Shown piece after piece: positions 1 to 5,259 of a stretch of DNA of 13,895 nucleotides. A model generated the notes under the pieces. The model saw nothing but the letters and a program-made list of their open reading frames with translations. It was not told where the DNA came from and searched no databases. The DNA lies in the NCBI GenBank assembly GCA_033809415.1, contig JAPXLT010000110.1, positions 1 through 13,895 on the forward strand, read 5' to 3'. Position 1 is the first letter of the stretch; each line of letters starts with the position of its first letter. This DNA comes from JAQVUB01 sp033809415 (GTDB lineage Bacteria > Verrucomicrobiota > Lentisphaeria > Oligosphaerales > Oligosphaeraceae). Made by a program: the position numbers and the translations under genes.

Positions 1-53
1 ACCCTGCACCCTGCACCCTGCACCCTGCACCCTGCACCCTGCACCCTGCACCC
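1..53. repeat. Heptamer tandem repeat (ACCCTGC)n
   Basis: Seven perfect copies of ACCCTGC plus a partial ACCC run from the window edge to eight bases before the stop codon of the toroid-protein gene, so the array may continue beyond the window. Two further CACCCTG units lie at about 1856-1869 in the next spacer. It carries no spacers and no credible reading frame. It reads as a simple-sequence array of the kind that varies in copy number. Confidence 0.95.
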
Positions 54-60
54 TTTTATA

Positions 61-1659
61 TTACAGCGACAGGCCCAGTTCCTCGTCGAGGGCATCGAGG
101 GCGGTCTTTTCCTCCTTGGCAATCCCTTTGGGCATCTTGTAGGTTGGCAGATAGCGATAATAGACCTGCAAGCTCAAGCAGCACAAGGAGGTCGTATACC
201 AATGGTCATAATTCCCCGGATTGCCGATTTTCCCGGTTTTGGGGTCCGGCTTCAGCCCAGGCGGACATTCCCAGTGCCCGTCCTCTTTCTGGTTCTTGAT
301 CAGCATCGGCGCCATTTTCTCATTCCATTTCTTCCAGTAAGTCTGCCCGGCATGAAACATCACCTGAGTCTCATAATACCAGTGATACATCGGATTGGAA
401 TGCGCACCGCTAATCAAAAGATTCGGATTCGTCCAGACAATTTCCGGCAGATGCTTCTCAACAATCAGCTTCGAAACGTTTTTGACCTCCCGGGAATTGC
501 CCTCCCCTAGCAGTTGCAAGCAAAGAGTGCCCGCACCCTGCATACCCCAACTGCCGCCGCCGGGAGAGGCGTAGCCCATCGGCCGGTTAACATTGGTTTT
601 GGAATAGGCGACGTTTTTGATGAAACTGATACCCCGCTCGATCGCTTTCTCGAGTTCCGGAACCGCTGCTCCCGCACCGGCGACATAGCCCGCTTTCATT
701 GCCTGAAACTGCCAGCCAGCCACGGAAAGGTCCCAACGTTCACCCTTCTTATAGCTATAATCGTATCCGCCGCTTTTCTGCTGACCGTCCACCACCAGGA
801 AAATTGCTTTGTCCATGGCGGGTTTAAGGTTTGGCAACTTAGTCAAGCCGTATGCTTCCGACAAGGCATAGGCAACAATCCCATGGTTGTAAGGTTCGAT
901 TACTGGCTTGCCACTAGTAGTCTCCGGCAACTTCTCGACATGCTGGATCAGGTATTGCATCGCCTTCTGCACGGTTTCACCGTATTCTTCACTGGTCGGG
1001 GTTTCCCCATGTGCCAAGAAAGCCAACAGGCCGAGACCGGTCATGGCAGGACGATTGCCCGGCGCCCAGGAACCATCGGCGTTCTGAGTCTTTTTCAACC
1101 ACTCCAATCCCTTGAGAACCGCGCGCTCGGTAGCATCCGATCCGCCAAATTTTCGCAGGGAAGTTTTGCGTCCCTCGTCAGAACGTCCCCCGTACAGCGC
1201 TGACAGCTTCAAGGGGGAATCATTGGCACGGATATCCAGAACGTCCGAAAAATTCATGCCGCCGTCATCGGTCGAGGCGATCTGGTCGCTGAAATCCGCA
1301 ACGGCTCCCACTGCCGCGACAGCATCGCCAAGCGCATCAGCACTGTCGGTAACGATAATCGGGCGTTCGACAGTCGGCACGACGTCCTGGGCAATTTCCT
1401 CGAGCTTCTCGAGCTTCTCGAGTTCCTTCTGATCGAGTTCCTTGACTTCGAGTTCTTTCATTTCCAGCTCGACGACCGTCGTGACAGCGGTCGTATCGGC
1501 TTCATAAAAGAGAAGAATTGCGCCGACAACGAAAACATGCACGAGCAGTGAGATGATGGGACCGACCATGCTTTCCATGATTTTCCGGTGCTGATATTCA
1601 GCCAGTATGGCATCCGGGTCAAATTCCGCCTGTGGCACTTGTACTTCCATGTTTTCCAT
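61..1659 (-). CDS. TonB-like membrane anchor fused to squalene-cyclase-type alpha/alpha-toroid protein
   Basis: The 532-residue protein has a cytoplasmic N-terminus of about 30 residues and one TM helix at about 31-52. In that helix Ser37 and His41 form the S-x3-H pattern of the TonB TM segment. Next comes a charged Glu/Lys/Leu stretch at 64-90 built from near-repeats of ELEVK, then a linker, then a domain at about 176-505 with prenyltransferase/squalene-oxidase repeat motifs: QNADGSW at 192-198, GGGSWGMQ near 368-375 and NQKEDGHW near 456-463. No DxDD cyclase motif is visible, so terpene cyclisation is unlikely. The toroid is more plausibly a binding head in the periplasm. The start is supported by GGAGGT at 1667-1672. 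It is the last gene of the ExbB-ExbD-ExbD cluster, which suggests it is the transducer that motor acts on (inference). Alternative: an unrelated membrane-anchored toroid enzyme. Confidence 0.85.
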   Translation of the reverse strand: MENMEVQVPQAEFDPDAILAEYQHRKIMESMVGPIISLLVHVFVVGAILLFYEADTTAVTTVVELEMKELEVKELDQKELEKLEKLEEIAQDVVPTVERPIIVTDSADALGDAVAAVGAVADFSDQIASTDDGGMNFSDVLDIRANDSPLKLSALYGGRSDEGRKTSLRKFGGSDATERAVLKGLEWLKKTQNADGSWAPGNRPAMTGLGLLAFLAHGETPTSEEYGETVQKAMQYLIQHVEKLPETTSGKPVIEPYNHGIVAYALSEAYGLTKLPNLKPAMDKAIFLVVDGQQKSGGYDYSYKKGERWDLSVAGWQFQAMKAGYVAGAGAAVPELEKAIERGISFIKNVAYSKTNVNRPMGYASPGGGSWGMQGAGTLCLQLLGEGNSREVKNVSKLIVEKHLPEIVWTNPNLLISGAHSNPMYHWYYETQVMFHAGQTYWKKWNEKMAPMLIKNQKEDGHWECPPGLKPDPKTGKIGNPGNYDHWYTTSLCCLSLQVYYRYLPTYKMPKGIAKEEKTALDALDEELGLSL

Positions 1660-1708
1660 CTTGAGTACCTCCTATGTTTGAAACTTCGCGTAATACGTCA
1701 GTCTTCTA

Positions 1709-1736
1709 TGGTGCGTGGTGCGTGGTGCGTGGTGCG
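1709..1736. repeat. Heptamer tandem repeat (TGGTGCG)x4
   Basis: Four perfect head-to-tail copies of TGGTGCG. On the other strand the ACCCTGC array at the window edge reads GGTGCAG, which resembles this unit after rotation (GGTGCGT), so the two arrays may share an origin. Confidence 0.9.
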
Positions 1737-1804
1737 GGTCAGACGTGGTGGACAGGGTGGACAGGACAAGGGCATCCCTCCCCGCATCCCACGACAGTCA
1801 GGGC

Positions 1805-1839
1805 ATCACAACCGGGACGGTTGCGCTACTTTTTAAACC
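1805..1839. repeat. Dispersed hairpin element, copy 1
   Basis: A 35-bp element identical to 4271-4305. It contains the perfect hairpin CAACCG-GGA-CGGTTG followed, six bases later, by TTTTT. The T-run is on the plus strand, opposite to local transcription, and is offset from the stem, so a classical terminator for these genes is doubtful. Confidence 0.85.
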
Positions 1840-1900
1840 TGCCTCCCGCCCCCTACACCCTGCACCCTGCCATCCCTCTGAGCAGCGACCCTACAAAATT

Positions 1901-1935
1901 TTCCGAGTTTTCTGTGCTTTCCGTGGACAAAAAAT
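1901..1935 (+). repeat. 35-bp TTCCGAG...GGACAAAAAAT repeat, copy 1
   Basis: One of three 35-bp copies (others at 2693-2727 and 4346-4380). It differs from them by a single C-to-T change at 1912. It contains short internal repeats of TTTCCGTG and ends in GGACAAAAAAT. It lies immediately before the 3' end of exbD-2. Confidence 0.9.
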
Positions 1936-1951
1936 TCTTTTTGGACGCGGT

Positions 1952-2341
1952 TTATCTGAGGGTGACGACATTCAGTTTAGTTAGCCCGGCACCCTGGCAG
2001 AGGTCCAAAACTGCAACCAAGTCCTTAGCCTTCGCGTGCACACTGACCTTGACGATCACTGTCAAATCCGGGTCTCTAAACTTATTCAAGGTCGCTTCGA
2101 GCGTGGGCAGTGCGAGGGCGACGCCGCGCAGAGTATACATGTTTTCATGCACCTCGATCTCGAGCAGCTGAGGTTTTGTTTCGCCTGCTCTGCTAACTCC
2201 GGGCGCTGGCAGGTTAACCGCCAGATGCGCTTCCGAAACTTCATCTTTCGCAGTGATGATGAAATAAATAAGCAGCAGGAAGACGATGTCAATCATCGAT
2301 GACATCGGTACTGCCAGATCTTCGTCTTTTTGCCTTCTCAT
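1952..2341 (-). CDS. exbD: ExbD/TolR-family biopolymer transport protein (second copy)
   Basis: This 129-residue protein has the ExbD/TolR layout: a short charged cytoplasmic N-terminus, a single TM helix at about 14-31 with the sequence SSMIDIVFLLLIYF, and a periplasmic domain of about 95 residues. Asp18 in the TM helix is the family's essential proton-channel carboxylate. The start at 2341 is supported by GGAG at 2347-2350, five bases upstream. It lies downstream of exbB and exbD-1 on the same strand and upstream of the toroid protein, but 456 bp of repeats separate it from exbD-1. Tandem, non-identical ExbD proteins are common in PVC and Bacteroidota ExbBD clusters. It may also be called tolR; the sequence cannot tell which. 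Confidence 0.92.
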   Translation of the reverse strand: MRRQKDEDLAVPMSSMIDIVFLLLIYFIITAKDEVSEAHLAVNLPAPGVSRAGETKPQLLEIEVHENMYTLRGVALALPTLEATLNKFRDPDLTVIVKVSVHAKAKDLVAVLDLCQGAGLTKLNVVTLR

Positions 2342-2376
2342 GGTCTCTCCATTCCCATACTACCACCCTTCAAAAA

Positions 2377-2430
2377 TTTTCGTACTACTATCGCCCAGAA
2401 TCTTGTTTTTTGTGAAAGATTTTCAAAAAA
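2377..2430 (+). repeat. TTTCGTACTACT...GTGAAAGATTTT repeat, copy 1
   Basis: It shares TTTCGTACTACT and TTTTTTGTGAAAGATTTT, with a diverged centre, with 11836-11890. A shorter relative (CTTCTTGTTTGTGAAAAATT) lies at about 4048-4068. It sits on the upstream (5') side of exbD-2. Confidence 0.75.
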
Positions 2431-2536
2431 ACGATGCGCAAATTTCTGATCTTGAAGCTCTTTTTCATTTTTGAGATTTTTTGGCCAGGGATTATGTCGC
2501 GCCCTTACAGGGCTTTGCCGATGGAGGGATCCCTGA

Positions 2537-2555
2537 CCCAGGGCGTTGCCCTGGG
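2537..2555. repeat. Hairpin CCCAGGGC-GTT-GCCCTGGG
   Basis: A perfect 8-bp stem with a 3-base loop. It is flanked by GCCCT-TAC-AGGGC (2501-2513) and a related CCCTTCAGGG hairpin (2572-2579 region). There is no adjacent T-run on either strand, so it is not an obvious intrinsic terminator. A related imperfect hairpin lies at 13844-13865. Confidence 0.75.
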
Positions 2556-2570
2556 CTGGTATGTCACGCC

Positions 2571-2600
2571 CCTTCAGGGCTAATTCCAACATCGCCGATC
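2571..2600 (+). repeat. 30-bp CCTTCAGGGCTAATTCC... repeat, copy 1
   Basis: It matches 4178-4207 at 29 of 30 positions. In both copies a GCCC-TTCA-GGGC hairpin starts the unit and GATC-rich words follow. Confidence 0.85.
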
Positions 2601-2692
2601 CGTCTGATCTGACTGATCCGTCGGAGAAAACAACAGCCAAAACCACAAATCCGCGAGCAGGCTCATCCGTCGAAGTATCAACCCTACAAATT

Positions 2693-2727
2693 TTCCGAGT
2701 TTTCCGTGCTTTCCGTGGACAAAAAAT
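2693..2727 (+). repeat. 35-bp TTCCGAG...GGACAAAAAAT repeat, copy 2
   Basis: Identical over 35 bp to 4346-4380. It is followed directly by the GTGGGC / GGTTAAAAAAT module, as in the spacer upstream of exbB. Confidence 0.9.
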
Positions 2728-2783
2728 GGGTTGTGGGCGGCAGCCCACGCCAAGTCTTTTCGTGGGGTTCGTGGTTAAAAAAT
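2728..2783 (+). repeat. GTGGGC hairpin / GGTTAAAAAAT module, copy 1
   Basis: It contains GTGGGC-GGCA-GCCCAC (6-bp stem, 4-base loop), then CGCCAAG, then a TTCGTGG...TTCGTGG segment ending in GGTTAAAAAATGG. Other members are 4381-4437, 12008-12076 and, inverted, 13628-13690; the palindrome at 9730-9801 carries its TTAAAAAA part twice. Confidence 0.88.
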
Positions 2784-2797
2784 GGGTTGTGGGGCAA

Positions 2798-3205
2798 TCA
2801 TCCTTCGACCATGGCCGCAATACGCACCCGGTACAGCCCGACTTTGGCGGCCCGTTGCATGACCTGGTCGATATAATCAAAGCGGGTATTTCCATCACAA
2901 CGGATCAAGACAGGGACGGAACTTCCTGCCTGCACTTTCATCGCCAGCAGCAATTGTTCGAGTTGTGTCATATTCAACGGCTGCAAGGCGATATTGACCT
3001 GCCCCCGTTCATTGACATTGATGATTACCATGCGGGGATCGGTGGTTTCGACGGCAGGAGAATGCGATGCCTCCGCCAGCCTGATGCTTTCATCGACTAC
3101 ATCCTTGTCAACGGAAGAGGTGACGACGAAATAGATGATCAGCTGGAAGACGATGTCAATCATCGCGGTGATTGGCGTTTGTAGTTCTTCGTCATTGCGT
3201 TTCAT
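2798..3205 (-). CDS. exbD: ExbD/TolR-family biopolymer transport protein (first copy)
   Basis: This 135-residue protein has a cytoplasmic N-terminus of about 11 residues, a TM helix at about 12-30 (TPITAMIDIVFQLIIYFVV) and a periplasmic domain. Asp17 is the TM carboxylate expected for the proton path. The start at 3205 has AAGGAG at 3214-3219, eight bases upstream. It follows exbB by only 42 bp, the tightest pair in the cluster, so the two are almost certainly co-transcribed and form one motor complex in the inner membrane. It differs clearly from the second ExbD (129 residues), which suggests a mixed ExbD pair inside an ExbB pentamer (inference from family structure). tolR is an equally fair name. 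Confidence 0.93.
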   Translation of the reverse strand: MKRNDEELQTPITAMIDIVFQLIIYFVVTSSVDKDVVDESIRLAEASHSPAVETTDPRMVIINVNERGQVNIALQPLNMTQLEQLLLAMKVQAGSSVPVLIRCDGNTRFDYIDQVMQRAAKVGLYRVRIAAMVEG

Positions 3206-3247
3206 TGAGACAGCTCCTTTCGCACAAGGAAGAGTGAAAGGGCGGGA

Positions 3248-3997
3248 TTATTCCTCGATAACGGCTCTGCGGAGGGGCTTGATCAGTTCGAGCACGGTCG
3301 CTTCGGATTCCAGCAACAGGCGAGTAGCAGTATTGCGGAAATAGGTGAAAAACAGCAGGGCCGGAACCGAGATGAGAAGACCGACGCAGGTAGTCCAAAG
3401 TGCGGTCGAAATCGAGTTTGCGAGCACTCTTGCCTTTGCGGCGCCGGTGGCGCTGGCCAGTCCGGCGAAGGCGAGCACCATGCCGACGACGGTTCCCATC
3501 AGCCCGAGCATGGGTGCAATCTGTCCGCAGACGTTGAGGATGTTGACTCGCTGCATCAGCTTTTCATTTTCTAGGTCTGTGCGTGAGGAAACGGCCTGTT
3601 GCACAACTTCATAGCCATCGTAAATGTTGTCAAAGGCCGCTTTGAGGATATTGGCCAAGGAACCTGGGTATGTCTGACAGACGACGATGGCGGTGTCCAG
3701 ATCGCCGTTGGCGAGAGCCTGGCGCACGCCTTCCACGAGGGCGGGCGGCAGCAGTTTGTCCCTTTGGACGACGAGGAACCCGTCAATCGCAAACCAGAGC
3801 GTGGCGAACGAGGTCAGAAAGATGGCGATCCAGATGATCAAGTTGACGATACTGCCGCCATAAAGAATGTCCCAAACAGTGGAAGTGGTGCCGGGTTCTG
3901 CTGCGGCTTCGGCGGCAGCCTCCTGTGCAAAGGTTGCAAGTTGCAGGGCAAAAAGCCCCAGGACGGTTAATTTTCCAGTCAGATGCTTGATGGACAT
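3248..3997 (-). CDS. exbB: ExbB/TolQ/MotA-family proton channel protein with N-terminal signal peptide
   Basis: This 249-residue protein has a signal peptide at about 1-24 (cleavage plausible near TFAQ-EA), an Ala/Glu-rich linker, TM1 at about 49-71, a cytoplasmic loop, TM2 at about 157-180 containing GLMGTVVGM, and TM3 at about 195-220. A signal peptide ahead of TM1 is common in ExbB of these phyla. Thr169 (TM2) and Thr203 (TM3) align with E. coli ExbB Thr148 and Thr181. The position of E. coli Glu176 is Thr198 here, in SISTAL instead of an I-x-E-A-L pattern, so the usual TM3 carboxylate is missing. The start is supported by GGAG at 4004-4007. It would pair with the two ExbD proteins to convert proton flow into motion. 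MotA or TolQ naming is possible, but linkage to ExbD favours ExbB/TolQ. Confidence 0.93.
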   Translation of the reverse strand: MSIKHLTGKLTVLGLFALQLATFAQEAAAEAAAEPGTTSTVWDILYGGSIVNLIIWIAIFLTSFATLWFAIDGFLVVQRDKLLPPALVEGVRQALANGDLDTAIVVCQTYPGSLANILKAAFDNIYDGYEVVQQAVSSRTDLENEKLMQRVNILNVCGQIAPMLGLMGTVVGMVLAFAGLASATGAAKARVLANSISTALWTTCVGLLISVPALLFFTYFRNTATRLLLESEATVLELIKPLRRAVIEE

Positions 3998-4072
3998 GTT
4001 TTTCTCCAGGATGTGTTTAGGAATTTTTAAACAAATTAATATACACGACTTCTTGTTTGTGAAAAATTTTTA

Positions 4073-4155
4073 TGGACGATGGACAGGGACAGGAATGGAC
4101 ACGATGGACCGAATAGACAAGAATGGACTGCTGAATGGACAATGGACAATAGACG
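4073..4155 (+). repeat. Degenerate ATGGAC-rich low-complexity stretch
   Basis: About ten ATGGAC, GGGAC or ATAGAC words sit at irregular 6-14 base spacing. Related GTGGAC/GGACAGG words occur at 1746-1768. It looks like a decayed tandem array. Confidence 0.65.
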
Positions 4156-4177
4156 GTGAACAGAGATTATGCTGCGC

Positions 4178-4207
4178 CCTTCAGGGCTGATTCCAACATC
4201 GCCGATC
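4178..4207 (+). repeat. 30-bp CCTTCAGGGCTGATTCC... repeat, copy 2
   Basis: It differs from 2571-2600 at one base. It begins inside the perfect hairpin GCCCT-TC-AGGGC (4176-4187). Confidence 0.85.
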
Positions 4208-4270
4208 TGACCGATCCTGCATCCTGCCTCTTGCAGCGGAGAGCATTCGGGCATCGAAAGGCAAACATCA

Positions 4271-4305
4271 ATCACAACCGGGACGGTTGCGCTACTTTTT
4301 AAACC
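4271..4305. repeat. Dispersed hairpin element, copy 2
   Basis: Identical over 35 bp to 1805-1839, with the CAACCG-GGA-CGGTTG stem-loop followed after six bases by TTTTT and AAACC. Confidence 0.88.
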
Positions 4306-4345
4306 GCATGCCCTCCCGTCCGTCGAAGCAACATCCCTTAAAAAA

Positions 4346-4380
4346 TTCCGAGTTTTCCGTGCTTTCCGTGGACAAAAAAT
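4346..4380 (+). repeat. 35-bp TTCCGAG...GGACAAAAAAT repeat, copy 3
   Basis: Identical to 2693-2727 and in the same position relative to the following GTGGGC module. Confidence 0.9.
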
Positions 4381-4437
4381 AGGCTGTGGGCGGCAGCCCA
4401 TGCCAAGCCTTTTCGTGTAGTTCGTGGTTAAAAAATC
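4381..4437 (+). repeat. GTGGGC hairpin / GGTTAAAAAAT module, copy 2
   Basis: It contains GTGGGC-GGCA-GCCCAT, CCAAG, TTTTCGTGTAG, then TTCGTGGTTAAAAAAT. Its A-rich end lies next to the stop codon of the small TPR gene. Confidence 0.88.
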
Positions 4438-4442
4438 TCAAG

Positions 4443-5201
4443 TTACTCGTATGCTGCGATTTTATCGACTCGAGGGTCTTTCATTTCACGCATCAGTCTC
4501 AGGGCGCGGCTTTTGGCGATGGCACGTTCCTCGCTGACTTTTTTCCCTTCGAAGAGCATCAGCACTTTCAAGTATTCGAGAACAGCCTGTTTTTTGTCAT
4601 CCTGTGCTTCAGCCATTTCGCCAAGCAGGCAGAATGCCTGTGCGGCAGTTACGTCATCGGCATCCCGCAATTGACGCTTGAGGATGGCTTCAGCCTTGCC
4701 GAAATCTTTATCGGCAATGTACAGCTTGACGATGGCACCATTGAGTTTTTCACGGTATTCGCCCCCAATCCGGCTGGCGGCGGCGATGACTTTCCGGGCA
4801 TCATTGATTTTACCCTTGGCCAAGTGGGATTCCGCCTCGAGCGCGGCAATCACATAACACCAGCCAAGATACTTGTATTTATCGAAAACCGCCGGAGCAC
4901 CTTTAATGACGCCGTCATAATTCTTTTCCTCGAAGAGTTTTTCGAGGGCGGCGACTTCATTAGGCTTTGGAATGAAGCCATATCGGTACGCGCCGACCGC
5001 AAAGGGCATTGTCAGCTTGTCATCGACGTTAAGCACGAGATTTCCCTTGGCGTCGGCAGTCAGAGCCTTGCCTTTCAGCCGGGTGCCGTCTGCACGGATG
5101 ACATAGCAGTCCTGACGGCTCTGGGCATGCAACAGGAGCGGGGACCCGAATGCGACCAGCCCCAGCAGGCAGACTACGAACGGTTTCATCTTCTTTATCA
5201 T
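4443..5201 (-). CDS. Small secreted TPR-like protein
   Basis: A 252-residue protein starting at the ATG at 5201. An in-frame GTG at 5213 exists, but the ribosome site GGAGG (5207-5211) overlaps it and sits five bases before the ATG. A Sec signal peptide spans about residues 1-26 (KK, hydrophobic core, LLLHA-QS). A short beta-rich segment follows at about 27-70 with the pattern VIRADGTRLKGKAL, similar in style to small N-terminal domains on PVC TPR proteins. The rest is helical with TPR-like helix pairs (for example KDFGKAEAILKRQLRDAD and AQAFCLLGEMAEAQDDKKQA). It lies 58 bp after the giant TPR gene and upstream of exbB. A periplasmic adaptor for the ExbBD system is plausible, but no enzyme motif is visible. 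Confidence 0.85.
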   Translation of the reverse strand: MIKKMKPFVVCLLGLVAFGSPLLLHAQSRQDCYVIRADGTRLKGKALTADAKGNLVLNVDDKLTMPFAVGAYRYGFIPKPNEVAALEKLFEEKNYDGVIKGAPAVFDKYKYLGWCYVIAALEAESHLAKGKINDARKVIAAASRIGGEYREKLNGAIVKLYIADKDFGKAEAILKRQLRDADDVTAAQAFCLLGEMAEAQDDKKQAVLEYLKVLMLFEGKKVSEERAIAKSRALRLMREMKDPRVDKIAAYE

Positions 5202-5206
5202 TGTTG

Positions 5207-5211
5207 CCTCC
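5207..5211 (-). promoter_or_regulatory. Ribosome binding site deciding the small TPR start
   Basis: GGAGG on the minus strand, five bases before ATG 5201. It overlaps the alternative GTG start at 5213, so the ATG is preferred. Confidence 0.8.
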
Positions 5212-5259
5212 ACATTATTCTGTCAGCAGAAATTTAATCTAAAAATCCTTCTTTGCAAG

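Larger units (their letters stand above)
1660..1951. other. Repeat-filled spacer between exbD-2 and toroid gene
   Basis: No gene is supported here. In order it holds the ribosome site of the downstream gene, four heptamers TGGTGCG (1709-1736), GGACAGG-like words (1750-1768), the hairpin element at 1805-1839, two CACCCTG units (about 1856-1869) and a 35-bp dispersed repeat (1901-1935). That repeat ends 16 bases before the exbD-2 stop. Open frames across it are low-complexity translations of these repeats. Confidence 0.8.
2342..2797. other. Repeat mosaic between exbD-1 and exbD-2
   Basis: No gene is supported in these 456 bp. From left to right it holds the exbD-2 ribosome site, a GTGAAAGATTTT element (2377-2430), hairpins GCCCT-TAC-AGGGC (2501-2513) and CCCAGGGC-GTT-GCCCTGGG (2537-2555), a 30-bp repeat (2571-2600), GATCYGTCTGA-like words (2597-2626), a 35-bp repeat (2693-2727), and the GTGGGC / GGTTAAAAAAT module (2728-2783). 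The module ends 14 bases from the exbD-1 stop. A long minus-strand frame crossing it is a translation of repeats and is not a credible gene. Confidence 0.8.
3998..4442. other. Repeat mosaic between small TPR gene and exbB
   Basis: No gene is supported in these 445 bp. It holds the exbB ribosome site, a short GTGAAAAATT relative (4048-4068), a degenerate ATGGAC-rich stretch (about 4073-4155), a 30-bp repeat (4178-4207), the hairpin element (4271-4305), a 35-bp repeat (4346-4380) and the GTGGGC / GGTTAAAAAAT module (4381-4437), which ends six bases from the upstream gene's stop. Apart from the tandem stretch, the module order matches that of the exbD-1/exbD-2 spacer. Confidence 0.8.

Noticed and set aside
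1..53. Telomere-like repeat marking a replicon end
   Set aside because: ACCCTGC resembles telomeric heptamers only loosely, and similar short arrays occur in internal spacers, so simple slippage is the better explanation.
1805..1839. Intrinsic terminator for exbD-2
   Set aside because: The T-run follows the stem on the plus strand, opposite to exbD-2 transcription, and is separated from it by six bases.
1674..2171. 165-codon plus-strand frame rich in VRGAWC and LHPAP-like words
   Set aside because: Its N-terminal half is translated heptamer repeats and the remainder is the antisense of exbD-2.
2338..2898. 186-codon minus-strand frame across the exbD spacer
   Set aside because: It translates the repeat modules and overlaps exbD-1 out of frame; no ribosome site or family pattern.
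5202..5213. GTG start at 5213 for the small TPR protein
   Set aside because: The GGAGG ribosome site overlaps this codon and is well placed for the ATG at 5201.
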